DNA of 64,000 nucleotides from Limnephilus marmoratus (lineage: Eukaryota > Arthropoda > Insecta > Trichoptera > Limnephilidae), in assembly GCA_917880885.1 (NCBI GenBank), contig OU862910.1, positions 49,777,285 to 49,841,284 on the forward strand, read 5' to 3'. Shown piece by piece: positions 1-14,500 of the stretch (position 1 is the first letter of the stretch; every line of letters starts with the position of its first letter). The translations under genes were made by a program, and so were the position numbers. Below the pieces are notes generated by a model. That model was not told where the DNA came from. It searched no databases and saw nothing but the letters and a program-made list of their open reading frames with translations.

Positions 1-229
1 CATAAAAGCTCCGAAAAAAGAGACCAATAAAATCGCCGAAGATAAACCACAAGACATCATAACGCCTAAGGCTGGCACCAAAATCATTGACGCGAAAGCT
101 TTAGAAGAGCCTAAAGAAGTATCCGAACAAATTGACGATCTCACCATCGTAGATAATGATAGCCCAATTGAACTAAAAAATGATGATTTATCTTCCAAAA
201 ACATACAGAAAATTCCTAAGCCAGAATAA
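1..229 (+). CDS. C-terminal end of an unidentified charged protein (partial)
   Basis: Reading from base 2, 75 codons are open to a TAA at 227-229. The frame has no start codon and runs off the left edge, so this is the tail of a longer coding exon. The predicted residues are mostly Lys, Glu, Asp and Ile, with short segments such as KAPKKETNKIAEDKP and EQIDDLTIVDNDSPIEL, and it ends KIPKPE. It looks like a disordered acidic/basic tail. No membrane segment, cysteine motif or catalytic motif is visible. Codon use is that of ordinary coding DNA and differs from the AT-rich sequence right after the stop. The gene converges on the ABCC gene on the other strand. I do not recognise the family. It could instead be an open stretch by chance, but 75 codons without a stop in this composition, ending where base composition changes, favours a real exon. 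Confidence 0.5.
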   Translation, partial: IKAPKKETNKIAEDKPQDIITPKAGTKIIDAKALEEPKEVSEQIDDLTIVDNDSPIELKNDDLSSKNIQKIPKPE

Positions 230-2203
230 TCTTTTTCTCTTTTAAAACACTCCAACATACCTACTACTGCGAAATCTGGATTGTGTCTAAAAGCCACGTC
301 ATTTTTCTTGTGGGATCACTTCTATTTTATTTAGTAAGTGTTCAAAAATGGTGTGTTAAAAATTGAAGTGTTTCAGAAAATGAGGTGCCAACAGAGCGAA
401 TCCAGTCAATTTGGTAAACTAGTTACAATTATTATTATTCTAGGTATCATCGCAAAGTTTGTCGATTTTAATGTATTAAGTAAATATTATTTATTGCATT
501 TTTTTATTAATAGTTAAAAACACACATTTACTTTAAATTTATAATCGAGCTCAATTTGTTTTTAAAATATATTGTGTTCATGTTGTGATTTTATAATAAG
601 ATATTAAATAATTAAAAATCTACATCTACGCACTTCAAATTATTTACCAAACCTTAATTCCAGAGCAATTTTTTATTTTATTATAAGGATATCATCACAA
701 GGTTTATTTAAGTCCTCTATTCTCATGTCGTCACCTCATTTGGATAAACTTCAGATATTTTTTTCAAAAATGACCAAAAATGACCTTTGAATGCCAAATC
801 ATTTCTTTTTCTTTCTATACCCAAAATACGAGTAATTTTCAGAACCATCTGTATTGTATTTTCGTAGATATATGTATGGCGAAGTTCTAACATCAAGCAT
901 TATAAATAATCAATTATTGCACAAGGTTTTAACATCATTTACACTTTTTATTTGGTTTACTGTATCCTGACAGTTGATCGTTGTTTGAGTCGCATTATAG
1001 TTCATTATAGGGTTCACACTTCGCCTTACCGTGTTTTGAGGTTACAAAGTTTGCAGGAAATTTCGTAATCAATTTAACTTCTTTTTTTTTGAGGTTCAAT
1101 CTTGTGTAAAGTATTTTAGTTTATCATATTTTAATGGAAAATATTTAAATATGACGTAGGCCTAGCTTGGAATTGCATTTGGGAGACGCAATTAGAACCT
1201 TATGCATTGAATTATCGTGCTCTAGCTGGTTGCATATGGTTCTATTCGCATATTTAGGTGTGTTCTGCGATGCTAAGTGTACGTTCTATTTAAATATTTT
1301 TATTTAAAATATGTTCAATTCAACCTCAAAATCAGAAATTGTTAAATAGATTATGAGAAATCGTCTTTGCAAATTTTGACACCACGTATCTCAGAACAAG
1401 GAAAAGTGAAGTTAGAACCCTAACAAAACGAAGTGACGATATGTTCAAGTTTCGAACTGCATGTCTTGTAATAGAATCCAAATCATTATTAACATTTCAA
1501 GTAATAAAAATAGCCGTGATAGTGATAGTTCAAGAAGATTTAATGAGGTCGATGATTATCTGTTCCGTGGTTATTAATGCCAATTCAAGACGTAGTGTCG
1601 GCTTCTAATCGTACCCAATAAATAGCAAATCAGATATCCGTAAATAGCAAAGAGAAATGCATAAGATGATAGCCTTTCGAACTCGCCAATCGTGTTTGGT
1701 TCTTCTGTTCATTAGGTATCGATTTTCAAACTTTCTTGAAGTTTCAAATAAAATTTCTTATAGTTTTCTCGGAGTATCAAATTTCACTTTAGATATCTCT
1801 GGATTTCGAATTCCTGTGACAACAGTAAGCGTCTTTTTAGACATCGAATCAAAGTTAAACAGTTGAGGGGAAGGTAAAAAATATGTACCCGGCATCTTTA
1901 GTAAGTGAAAATTGGAAGAATTTTTATGTTTAGGCAGGTGGGAGAACAATTTACGTCGGATAGGAATTTGAATAGATGCACATTGATATTTTACCGGTAT
2001 TCCAACAAGACTGTGTGGATTCTATCTTTAACGATGTAAAACATAAGATTTAAAGAAAGGATGGAGCCGAGAGGAAGGCACATAGAAATTAATGTTTCTT
2101 GTAGTTATATAGTTTTACACGAAAAACAAAACCTGTAATTTATAATCATTTTTTACAAAGAGAGATTTTTTTTCAGTGTGCGGAGAATAATAAAATACAA
2201 TGA
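230..2203. other. Convergent intergenic spacer
   Basis: AT-rich sequence between the end of the left-edge gene (+) and the 3' end of the ABCC gene (-). It should contain the 3' untranslated region of the left gene. I see no coding exon, no clear repeat and no transposon ends. The short open frames at 1657-1949 have no recognisable content. Confidence 0.4.
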
Positions 2204-2241
2204 TTTATTTGTTCAACGGTCAGATTCGGCTTACATTTATT
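2204..2241 (-). terminator. Candidate polyadenylation signals of the first ABCC gene
   Basis: Two AATAAA hexamers on the minus strand, read from TTTATT at 2236-2241 and 2204-2209, lie about 340-380 nt past the stop codon at 2584-2582. They are the nearest canonical signals I noticed. The choice is inference, since no cleavage-site data are available. Confidence 0.35.
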
Positions 2242-2581
2242 ATTATATCGGATTGTATAATCGAATACAAAAAATACCTTCGAATACAAAAAATAACATA
2301 ATACTTGATTACAAAAATTATTTTCCAACTTAATACAACCAGTCATTTGCATTTAAGTCACATCTTCGTGATTTTGTTTTTCACAAGTGGAATTCAATAG
2401 AGCGAAACAGAATCATTTTATGGGAGAACCATCAATTAAATTGTAAGGTTCCCAAAAAATACTACGAACATTCCGTAGGCAAAAAACATCTGCAAAGTCA
2501 CGTCTTGAAGTGGTCATCACGATTTGTAAGGCTCAGGTATAAAAAAACTGGATCCCTCTATAATTATTATTTAATTATCAT

Positions 2582-5500
2582 TTACAATGATTTCGCTTCA
2601 CGTCGCGTTTCACTCGCCTTTTGTGCGAGATTTTTTAGATTCTCACTTGTGGTAGTCCCGGTTTGTTCAACCAATTTAGAAAAGAAACTATTTTTATCAC
2701 TGAGAAGATTCAATGGGCTGTCGAATTCCACCAGCTTCCCTCCATCCATGACCATAACCTGGGGATAACAAAATGTTACTAATATTGTTTCAGTTATTAA
2801 TATCATCACTTGAAAGTTCATTGGCCAGATAGGTAAGTGATATAATTATAAGATAGTATTTGGTGTGTTCTTGCCTTGTCGGAGTCCATAATAGTTTGTA
2901 GTCTGTGGGCTACAGTTATGATTGTACACTTAGCGAACTGTATACGAATCGCCCTCTGTATCAATGCATCTGTTCTGAAAAGGGAAATAAGGGATGTAAG
3001 CATTTGATTGGATTGAGTCCATTGATAACATATTGTACGGAAATATTGTATTGGTATGGAAAATTTTAATCAACCACACAAACACAGGTTCAACGGAAGA
3101 TGCCCGCAGTAAAATCATGTTCAGTCCTAAATAAATTAAATAATAAGTTGACCAAAATTATGATGTCTTGAAATTACAATTATTCTATTTTAAAAGAAGA
3201 ACGAAGTCTCAAAATTATTAATTTCAAGTAAAATATAAAGCAGAAGGCCTACAGGGTTCCGTACATTAGACATAGCTACCAAAAAGTACATGTAATTGAA
3301 GAATGCATTCAATTAGTGGTTTGTCATAATTTCAAAATGAACACATAAATTTGTTTGAAATTTTGAAACTCTTCAATCAAACAAACTTGGCCGAAATTTA
3401 AACCTTTTTTAACAAATTGTACCTAAAAGTATGTTGTAAATTGTACCTAAATCGTTTCTCCGAAGGGATAGGCAGAGGGAATTCACCCCAATTAACTCTT
3501 ACTACCTTTCATACATCTTCCGAAATGTACTCGTTCGTTGACCAACTTGCAACATTCTCCTTAAATAATTTAGTACATACTATCATGCCAAATTTTCCAG
3601 GAACTCCCCGACTCCTTTTACCATCTGCTTACTCTTTTTTCTCCTTTCTTTGGTCCTCCTGATATACATAGTGCCCGACAGAAGTAAGTGTCTGGAGTCC
3701 CCAAATTAAGGTAAGTTTCCCTTATTTCTTTGTCAAATTGATCAAACTTTTCCATTCTTTCTTGAAGAGCTAATTAATTTCATTGTCTGTATGACAACAC
3801 ATCCTAAAAATCTTTCAATGAGTAGCTATAAACCATACTTCTTGGTGTGGTCCAAACCGAACCATCAAAAACCATACCTATTAAATTTTGTCTTTGGTAA
3901 TTTGAGATTTTGAATTCATTTACAAAATATTCCTGGATGACATTAAATTTCAAATGGTTTCGCTGTTTTTAAATGCAACCACAATGAATTACTGTTTTTG
4001 AAAGCAAACGAACGATTTTTTCAGATTCAGAAAAATATTGAAATTCTAATTTGATTTTGTTTTGTGATGACTATTTGGAATCTATCACAATTATTTGGAA
4101 GTGTATTGTTAAATTTAAGATGTAAATACAAAGGGTGGTGTTACTTTTTCTAACACCGCTTAAATCATGTACATCACCGTGATGCAAAAGGAGATAGAAC
4201 GACTTTTCATATTTTCACTTGTTCATCACAGTTTGTGCCTTAATGTACACAAAATACCCGAGGAGTTAAGAATTCCTTGGTAGGTAGTAGCATGAATCAC
4301 GCTCATTAGCCTTTTTCATTTTCATTACCCTTTATAAAGCCTGAATTGAATGTATATTATAATAAAATATCCTGTTTCAAAAGATGAATGCAATGCCTAT
4401 AATAAGTTATTTGAACATACTCATTGTCAATGTTAGCTGTGGCTTCATCCAGTATGATGATGTTGTGCTCGTGTAGGATGGCCCTGGCGATGCATATCAG
4501 CTGTCTCTGTCCAACACTGAAGTTGGAACCCCCTGCATCCACGGGGCAGTGCAGACCAGCTGGAAGTTCCGACACGACTGTCTTCAACTCTACCTGGATC
4601 GTGAAAAGAAGTTTTAATAGCTACTGTTATGTTTGTCCAATTTTGTAGAAAATAGCTTATCTAGGAAATACCACTGGACATATACAATTTTCAAATGTGA
4701 TCATTCACTAAAACACCTGCGGGAAGCGCAAAAAATACTACATAAATTCAACTGACATTTTTTCAAGCCTCACCTCAGTATTATGTCTACAATGATTTAT
4801 TCATTTAAAAAACACCCTCTCCGCAACCATTTTATATATTAGTAATATTATGACGGTCGTCATGACTCATAGAGATGATGACCTTACATACTAAAAGGAT
4901 GTGCAAGCAGGAGGCCATAAGTTCATCATAAACCCGTTTTACGTAGAGCATTAATAACATCTCGAAATGTATTGAGTTATAAATATATGGCCATTAAATT
5001 TCAATTTAATATACCTTTATAACTGGTGTCTGTCTAGACAATGTCTGTATTGAACGGAATTCAATTAGATCAGCAATATAGATATTTAACGAGATAGGAT
5101 TCTACTCTACCAGATTTTCCACGACTAATTAAAAATGATATTTCACAGTCTCAATATATAAGTAGTATCAATACCTGTTCCAAAGCGTTCCAGATTCTCT
5201 CATCTGTAAACGCATTGAACGGATCAAGATTCGTCTTCATCGTGCCTGAGAAAAGCACCGGTTCTTGAGGGATAATTGACATTTGACCTCGCAAGGTGTG
5301 TAAACCAAGGCTACTGGTATCCACCCCATCAATCTCTATCCTTCCCTCTATTGGTGCCAGTCTGAACAAGGCATTGATAATGGAAGTCTTCCCAGCGCCA
5401 GTTCTTCCAACAACTCCAATTTTCTCAAGAGGAGAAATGCAAAAAGACAAGTCTCGAATGGAATGCTGACCAGTTTCATCGTATTTTAGACTGACGTTTT

Positions 5501-8500
5501 TGAATTCTATTCTTCCTTCAGTTGGCCAGTTCTTAGGGAGCGTTTTGTCTTCAGGTGTGATTAATGGCGGCTCACGATCCAAATCAATATATTCCTGAAT
5601 TCTGGAAAGAAATATAGCACAGTTATTCAAAATTATGAATATTATAAAAAAAAAACAATTCAAAAGCTTCCGAAAGGAATAATATAATTATTGGGACCAG
5701 TAGTTTGAACTCGTTAATCGTTACCAAATCAGTATTCAACGTCATTTTGATAATGTTACATTGGGTTCCTGTCAGCGATCCCGACGGCTTTCCTGAATCA
5801 ATTTAATAACGAAGACCACTCAAATGCCAATTTGTGGCGGGAGTTCAAATACCTGTAGGCGGATTCCCATTGTCCTTCTCTATCCTCGGGCATGTCTCCA
5901 ATATACCCATCCCCTCATTTCAGCCATGGCACAAACCAGAGCGAGTGAGATCTCACTCGCTCCAGTCTATGACAAAGCCAAAATGAAAGGGGGATAGGTA
6001 TACCAAGGATACGTCCCTAGCCAAGGATAAAGAACGAGAGTTCGCCTCTAGGAACTTTACGACCTGGCCGTAGTGGCCATGCGCCACGGGTCGAAGATAT
6101 AAGATCTAACTTCCTTCCTTCACATAGTACTATCCATATATCTTTTAACATATGCGTTATTTGAAAACTTTTAACCTTTCGACACCAATCATCTGATTCT
6201 CCAATGCGGTGGTCTGTCGAATCCCCATTTGGAACATGGTTGTCAGTCCGATGACTTGACTCACAGCGAGCCCAATTCCCTCTGGCGTGTTCCCTGAAAA
6301 CGAATGGCAATGAAAACATTGGCATATTGATGAAAAAGCTTATATCATGTTGAAAAACGTCTCTATCTCCATAAAATTTGACAGAGGCACAAAAGCTTAG
6401 GACCGTTTAGTGGATTTAATATTTTATAAACTTGTAATGCTATGTTTTAGCTTACATAATAATGTTCATCTTATTGGAATAACTATTGAAAATTATACAC
6501 ATCAATGTAATATTTAATCAATGAAAAGGAATATGATATTAATAAATCTAAACAAAACGTGAAACAGAACAAGGAACAGAAAATAAAAAGGTAACATTCG
6601 CAGAAAAAAGGCCCTCTGTCTTACTGGGACAACACTCTAACCACAATGCTTTTGAGATCTGATTATTTTCCGCCGTTTTGATGAAAATTCTTCATCAATG
6701 ATAAAATAATAATTGCTACGCTTGGCTACGGCTGTCAGCTTCACTGTTTTGTCCCTCCGTTTCTCATGGGCTTTTTTAAAGACTCTGTTTCACTCTAGTT
6801 TTAAAAAAGACCGACCCCCTAAAGATGACTTCTGTGACTTAAAAGAGTACATATATACGTATGTTATCATCATGACATCATCATCAATACGGCATTACGG
6901 GTGGAATTTGACCTCTGCCATAATTGTTCCTCACTGGCAGCGGTTCCTCGCTATCTGCTTCCAGTATTTTCCTCCTGCTTTAACTCAGTATTTTCCATTC
7001 TGCTCTTATTCTCTTCCACGCCATCTATCCACCCCTTCCTCGATTCCAATCGGCAAGTCAGTTGCATGGGGCATCCACTTGGTCATAATTTTCGGACGCT
7101 GAAAATAGTTAAGGTATAATAAATAGTTTAAAATTACCACTCAGCCAAAGGAAACTTAGAGTGACCGTTGCACTGAAGAGGAAACAAATCAGGTCAAGCC
7201 AGTAGGAGAAAGCCCTGGCTATTCCGAGGAACATGTATGTTGCAGAAGTGTAGGGGTCCTGTCGCTTGTCAAACTCCTGGATGACATGTTCTTGCGCCCC
7301 CATAGACCTGATAGTCACCACTCCCTGGATAGTGGCACCGAGGTGGGAGAAAACGGGACTTCTTGCTGAAAAGAAAGGGTGATTAATTAATTCCTGCTTT
7401 GAGACTCGGTGCTAATTCAGATAACGACAGAATTGGTTCGAAAGAACCAAATAAAAAATAAAAACGAAATCAATTACTTATTCCTTCCAGACGTTTCACG
7501 CTCCTGGATGTCTTGATGTAGAATTTTCGCAAGTGTTCAATTACAACCATGACCACAATTAACGCCAAAGGGATGTAATAATTGACAATTGTTATGATCG
7601 AGACTATTCCAATCGATTGAAGGAAGAACTGAAAAAAAATCGACCTATGAATAATTCATAATATTCAAACAACACATATTAGAGAAACGTACTCAAAAGA
7701 ACAACGGGTTAGGATATTTAATTCTATCGTAAAGTTGTCACCAAATGTCCATTAGTGCCATTGTGTTTTTTGAGAGTTCAAAGTTCCCCGTTAAATGTCA
7801 ATTTTAAGGATGGGTTGTTTAAAAAAAATTGGTGAATTCATAAAATATTTTAAGTTAATTTTCACGTTCTCTATAGGTTCTATTCAAGTTCTGTGATTAT
7901 TTAAGTTTCTTGCAGTAAAAGGCATACAATGATATAATAACAGAAACTTGAATAGAACCTATACAGAACGTGAAAATTAACTTCAAATATTTGATGAATT
8001 CATCAATTTTTTTAAATAACCCGTCCTGTGTGTTTTAGCTTTTGAACAAATTGTGATCAGCGGATGAGAACAACCATAATTTTTTAAGCTTATAATACAA
8101 TTTGATAGAACGCTGAAAGCTGAAACGCACCTAGAATCGCCGCAGGGCCGGATCTACGAAATCTGGCGCCCTATGCAGTAGGTACCGATGGCGCCCCCCC
8201 CCCCCTCTACATTTTTATTTTGATTAAAAATTCGTTCACCCCAATTTTTTAATTTTTTTATTTAATTTTTTTTTTACACTAATTTATCAAATAAAATCAA
8301 GACATATAAAGGGTGTAACTTTCCAAGTGATTTAAAATATAGGTTACGAGACAATGCGGGTGGTTTCGCTGAACTAGGTCCATTAGACATTCTTGAGATT
8401 TACTGCGTTTATGTATATACCCAACGCCAATATTAATAGAAAAAGCAAATACAAATACGTTCTCATGGCAACGTACAACACAAGAATAGCATCTACAGCT

Positions 8501-11500
8501 TCTGACTAACAAGAATATAACCTCAAATTTGTACCTTGCATTTCCCCTGTGTTGAGCGAACAAACACCAAATTGAGCGAACAAACACCATACAAACACTA
8601 AACACTGACGTATGGTATCAACGGCTTACGAAAAACGCTTACACTGACACCGTAAAATAACAAATCCAACAAATCTAATAGATATCAATTATACATTTAA
8701 CGAACTTCAAATAATATGTCAAATCAATGATGAAACTATCAACACGTAACACGTTGCAACCTGCAAATCCTGCAAACCGTGCGATGTTTTTGTTAATGGA
8801 ATTTACGGAAGATTTCATGAGAAAATGGTCGTTAACTACCTTCTCCTAGAGACTTAAATCGTACAAAATAAAACAATAGCGAGCGTAGGCTAACTAAAAT
8901 TGTCAGCATTTTGAAAGGCGTAAGTTGGTTTGTTTCATTCTCTAGAACAAAAATAGCGCGCTGTGATTGGTTATTGAATTTGGATCGCACCCATTCGTCG
9001 TAAAAGACGGTAAAAGATATATGGAAAAATAGATCTTACGTTTAAACTAAATATATGGAATTTGTAAAAAAATTCTGTAACTGACTATAAATTCGTAAGC
9101 CGTTGATACCAACCTGATGCGTGCGCATTCTGTTTCTTTGGAAAGTGTTGCTAGAGCGTAATAACTATTTCATACTATGGGTAATTTTTAATCGATTCAG
9201 GGAATATTATAACTAAATTTTAATACAATATTTATTTTCTCACGGCGCCCCTTCGGAGTTGGCGCCAGGTTTTTTGCACGTTTTTGAACGTATGGCATAT
9301 CCGGCGCTGAGAATCGGCGTTTAACGGGGATTTTTCAAATGTCAAAAAATAAAATGGTACTAAATGGCAATTTGATGACTTTCTGTTTGGATTCTTTATC
9401 AATTTTACCATTAAACATTTTTCAAAACTGCTGTTGCCTTCAAGCATATTTCTTTACTGTTTCAACTTTTAAATGGATTTGAATGTTTATCAAGGTGCTG
9501 CTAAACAAGCAAGATAAATTGCTGATTAATTGACCATCAATATTGCCGTGTCCTGTCAAGATAATGTAATGTAAATTAGAATTTATTCATAATCTAATCA
9601 CCAAACTTGTATAAAGTTGGAGGCAAAATTGCACGATTATTTGGAGTTCAAAATTTAAAGACGGTTTTAAAAGGAGAATATGGTTGTAGATATAAATATG
9701 TAACCCAGCTAGAAGTAGATAGATTCGGCAATTTTGTCGTAGAATTTATTGCGTTTCAAAACATTAACCGCTTTTCTTATTAGATTCTTATGAACCTTAA
9801 CCGTTGGCCAAGGTAATAAGTCAAGATTTTTACTATTCCGACCTTACGCGCCGGGATATATTTACACAAAAGAGAAGCACAAAACGTAACACGGCATAAC
9901 ACTCCCAAAACAAATCACCATCATACCAAAATCACAAATTATAATCAAAGGTATAAAAGTTTTTTCTTTTTTTTTTCATTGTTCATTTTTTTTTAATTTA
10001 CCTGAAATACATCCAATACAATGATTGGGAGCCACTCGTCCATGGAGCCAACATCCTGCGACAACCGGTTCAGAATCCTCCCCGAGGGGTTTGCGTGGAA
10101 GAACGACATCTTGGCTCGCGTGATGGACCGCAGCATCTTGTTATGGTACGTCTTAGAGGCTCGCACAGTCATGGAGAAGAACAGGTCCGAAACACAAAGG
10201 GTAACTATTATCAGGGCCAGCAGAATACCTGAAATTATAAAAAAATCCAAAAATTATTTGAAATTGTTCGGTTTTGGTAAACCAACTCAATATGGTGACT
10301 TATAACTTTTAACGTCAGCTTACCACAATATATCCCAATTAAATTTGTTCTGTTAGCAGTAAGTTCTGTTTCCGATATCGAGGATATATTTTGTGAGTTT
10401 TCAGAATCCAATGTTGTATTTTCCACGGTCGCATTCAATATTTTTAAGTATTTATTTTTTTCTACATTTACCCTGGAACAATTTTAGTATCAATAATTAC
10501 GTGGAGATATAAAAAAAATATTTCTGTTTTGATTCGTAGAATCCTATTAAATTTAGTTACCTACTTACCAATACTTATTCCAGTAGTCAAATCCAGAAGC
10601 CAAAAACTGATTCAAAATAGCTGAAACCAACAAAGTCAGAATAATCATTTTAGACCCACTTGCAAGAATATAACCCGTATAAATCTTCCACTTAACTGTT
10701 CCTTTAGCTTGCTTTTCCTTGTTTTCATTGGTTGTAGGTTTTTCTTTAGGTACCACTATCTACAAAAGATGTTACAGATTTAGAATAATGTTTAATATTT
10801 AGTTTGCATAAAGTCTTCTGCGTATGTTAAAAAAAAATTGCACAAACTTTTTCAGCACAATTTTTAGAATCTCCCAAGTGGTCATCTTCTCCCCAGTTTT
10901 CACCTTCGGCGAAATCGAGATTGGATTCCAAATGCACTCCACTTCTCTGAAAGCTCTCGACTGCTCCAGCTTTAAGTGTCACAACCTGAAAAAGTGAATG
11001 ATATTTTCGTGGAATTGGAAATAGATTTGGTTCTAAAATATTACTCTGCGAAAGCACCACGTTCCGAAATAAGTATATTCAACACATCAACCAAAGTTCG
11101 CGAACATTTTTTTCCTTTCGCGTAATATAAAACAGTTATCATTTTAGTACCAAAAATCAACAGTTGTAACGAATTATCATTTTTAAGGAACTCAAACTTA
11201 CAAGGTCAGCTCTTCTAAGACACTGCACCTGGTGAGTCACAAGAAGTACCGTTTTGTCCTTGAGCATCCCTTCAACACAGCCATGGAGCAGTTGCTTTCC
11301 GACTCTGGCATCTACAGCGGATAGTGGGTCATCCAGGAGGTAAATGTCTGCCTTTGCATACACCGCTCTAGCCAAATTCACTCGTGCCTTCTGCCCTGGG
11401 GTTAATGGAAAGCTGTTAGGATGAAACACGCACGAAAGAAAAAGAGCCAATAAATCTGATTAAAAAGAGCGTGGTTGAATACCTCCGCTGAGTGTAATTC

Positions 11501-14500
11501 CTCGCTCTCCTATTGTGGTCAAGTCACCGGCGGGGAATGAGGAGAAATCTTCTTCAAGAGAGCATTCTTTACAGACTCTTCTATAACGATCCTCATCAAT
11601 TGTTGATCCAAAAACTATATTCTGCTTGATTGTGCCTGAAACAAGAAATAATGAGTAGGTATATTCAAGTAGTCTGAAATCTATCGAATTCAATAAGACT
11701 TGGAGCTGCTTAATAAAACTCACCAGCAAACAGCCATGGCTCTTGAGCTGCGTAGGATAATTTTCCGTTAATTTGTATGTCTCCACTACAAGGAAGTTCC
11801 TTTAAAATAGCGTAGAGCAAGGAGCTCTTTCCTGATCCAACAGGTCCACAAATGGCTACAAAACTGATATGGAAAGACACAATTATTAGAAATTTGAAAG
11901 ATCTTTTACGTACAAAGAAAAATATTAGTAACATATAAGATGATCTGACTTCAATTATTCTGAGTTCATGTTGTTATTGTTGCTAGTGGAATCTTACCTT
12001 CCTTTCGGAATATTTAATGTAATATTTCTCAAGGTGTATTCCGATTGTTCAGGAATCCACTTTGTACTAATGTCATTGATAACTAAAGCGTTTTCGTTAA
12101 CACCGTTACTTTTGATTTGCGTTTCGTGGATTAACCCGTCATTAAAATTTGTGACCTTGATGTCACCATTAGTTACACCTCTAGGAATAAGTGGAATGAG
12201 TACTTCAGCATCGTCACTGGGTTTGTTGAAAGTTAAAGAAACTGCAGTCCGGCCGTGTTCTTTTCTGAATAGAAATAGTTCCATTCGATTAAGGGTTGCA
12301 ATCATTTCTTCCAATTGAATAATAGCTGTTGGAAAAACAACTATTAAAAAATGTTGAGGTCGTTGTTTCATATCTTTAGCTAGCGGCTAAGTTAAGAAAA
12401 ACAGCGATGCAGAGAGAAGGAACAAATATTTGGCTTTCTCTAATATTTTTCCACCGTTGGCGCTGATTTAACAATTCGCCAAAATGCACCATCGCAATGG
12501 ACCGATTCAGTAACTAAACGTGTAAGGTATTTTTTCAAGAGGTAATGAATATTTAATTGCATCAATTACCTTCAGGAAACCAATGTGACATTGATCTTTT
12601 CAAAATTTCATAGAAGCTCGCGGTGATGAATAATTTTCGGGCACTTATCTGGTTTCCCAATAACACATAAGCCACCATGCTTATGGCCATGCACAGTCTC
12701 GTATTAAATATTCTTATAGAGTTTGTAATGCCTCGCCAAAAAGCTTTTTTCCTAATTTTCCCAATCTCCTCCCTGAAATCAAATATTTATTTATTATTTC
12801 AAAAAGTAAAATGTGAATATAAGAAATGTGTGGTAAATCGCGCAAATGCAATCACAAATTAACAAAATATGATTTGTTGATGCCATACAAGGATAGGATG
12901 CTCTGTTACACGCAGTGGCTTGCATTGGTACACAATACGTTGATAACGTGTCGTAAGTTAAAATATATATTAATTGATGACACGTATTTGGTGTAACAAT
13001 TTTTTTTTTCATTTTGTAACTCTGATAAAAGTTGACTCACTTTCTGGCAGATACCACGAGTTGATTAAAGCGTTCCTCCCAGGCGTACATCTTAATGACT
13101 TGGACCCCCGATATGACCTCGTTTGTCAGTTGCACCCGTTTGTCGGTCAAGTTAGCCGTTTGGAGTCTCAAAGCCGAAATTATTTTTGCGATCCGCACTG
13201 CAAGGAACACACCGTTGATCATTTCTGTTCCAACTGATTCTGAATTCTGATGGTCATATTTATTGTAGGTACAATTGTACAAAAAATAATAACACTAACA
13301 ATAACAACAACAATAACAATCAGTGAGATATCCATTTTCATTAAATGAAAATCACCAGGCAAATGGATAAAGATAGAAAAGGAAGTTTGAAGAGGAAGGA
13401 CATGGGATGAATAAGATCTGGGAAGAACCTGGTTATGCAGATCAGGATATTGAAAGAAGAAGTATATGGGAAAGAATAAGGTCTGTAAAAGAAACTTTTA
13501 TTCAGATCTTGCCACCAAATGTGGATAAAAAGTGGCTTACTCTGGAAGGGTATCATCAAAACTAAAACCAGAACGCCGATGATAGCAGACATGCCAATCT
13601 CTCTCCAGATGAAGTAAGTCATGATAAGGGCCTGCACAGGCGATATGATCAGGTAACTCAACAAACTGATTCCATTGTCAAATTTCCCAATGTCGTTGGA
13701 CAGCAAGTTTACTATTTGTCCAACAGATGTTTCTCCAAACGAAGATTTTGATATCCTTAGTGACTGAAACAATGAGGAAAGCTTTAGTTTGTGAACAAGA
13801 TCAAATATAAAAGAGAAAAATGTTATATTCAATTAAAATTAAGACAAATTTAGCGCAACTCAATCGAAAATCTGAAAACAGAAAAATATTCGGTCACATC
13901 TTGCCGAGCCGCAACTCTACCAATGGAGGGTACGAGTGATGAGTCCCTATCTGAAGCGGTCGTATTTAATGTGCCGGATGTTTATTTATTTATTTGTTTA
14001 TTGAGACATACACAGTACATTATAATACAAGTTATAAGGTGTGTTAAATTATTACATGGTTATGTACCTATTACATAAGTCCAGAGAATTTCATTTGGTA
14101 GTATCATCTTAGTAGTAATTATCTTCACGCCTGAGATATGAACGGGTTATGTTTAGGTTATGTTATCAACATTTGGGAGGCGGGAATGGATGCCATAGGA
14201 CCCTCTACCATAGGTCACCCCAAATGGTTCGCTACGTTTGGTGATTTAGCAGGGGTTTCCGTGTTCATGGGGTGAGGTTTGTCCAGGTCCTGGAGGCAGA
14301 TGACCAGGACATACTGAACCCCAGATTCCTACCCACCCCTTAAACCCTTTTCCTTCCCAGAACTCTCCCCCCCTTCCTTTCCTTAAAAAAAACCCTCCAC
14401 ACAGCATCGCCAAAGATGACATAGGCCCTGAGGGAAATTATTTTCCTCAGGGCCTCCTGTGCGGAGCTAATGTAAAAAAAATCTGTAGACATTGGAAGGT

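Noticed and set aside
6713..7119. Plus-strand frames of 129 and 72 codons
   Set aside because: They lie in an ABCC intron and have no recognisable content, no splice signals and no supporting context.
8190..9330. One large composite transposon bounded by GGCGCC-rich ends
   Set aside because: The GGCGCC-bearing ends are short and do not form a convincing inverted repeat. Only the inner 8613-9111 element has clear TIRs.
14386..14472. Possible rho-independent terminator (stem plus T/A run)
   Set aside because: The sequence is eukaryotic and the structure is the repeated 3' tail of a retroelement.
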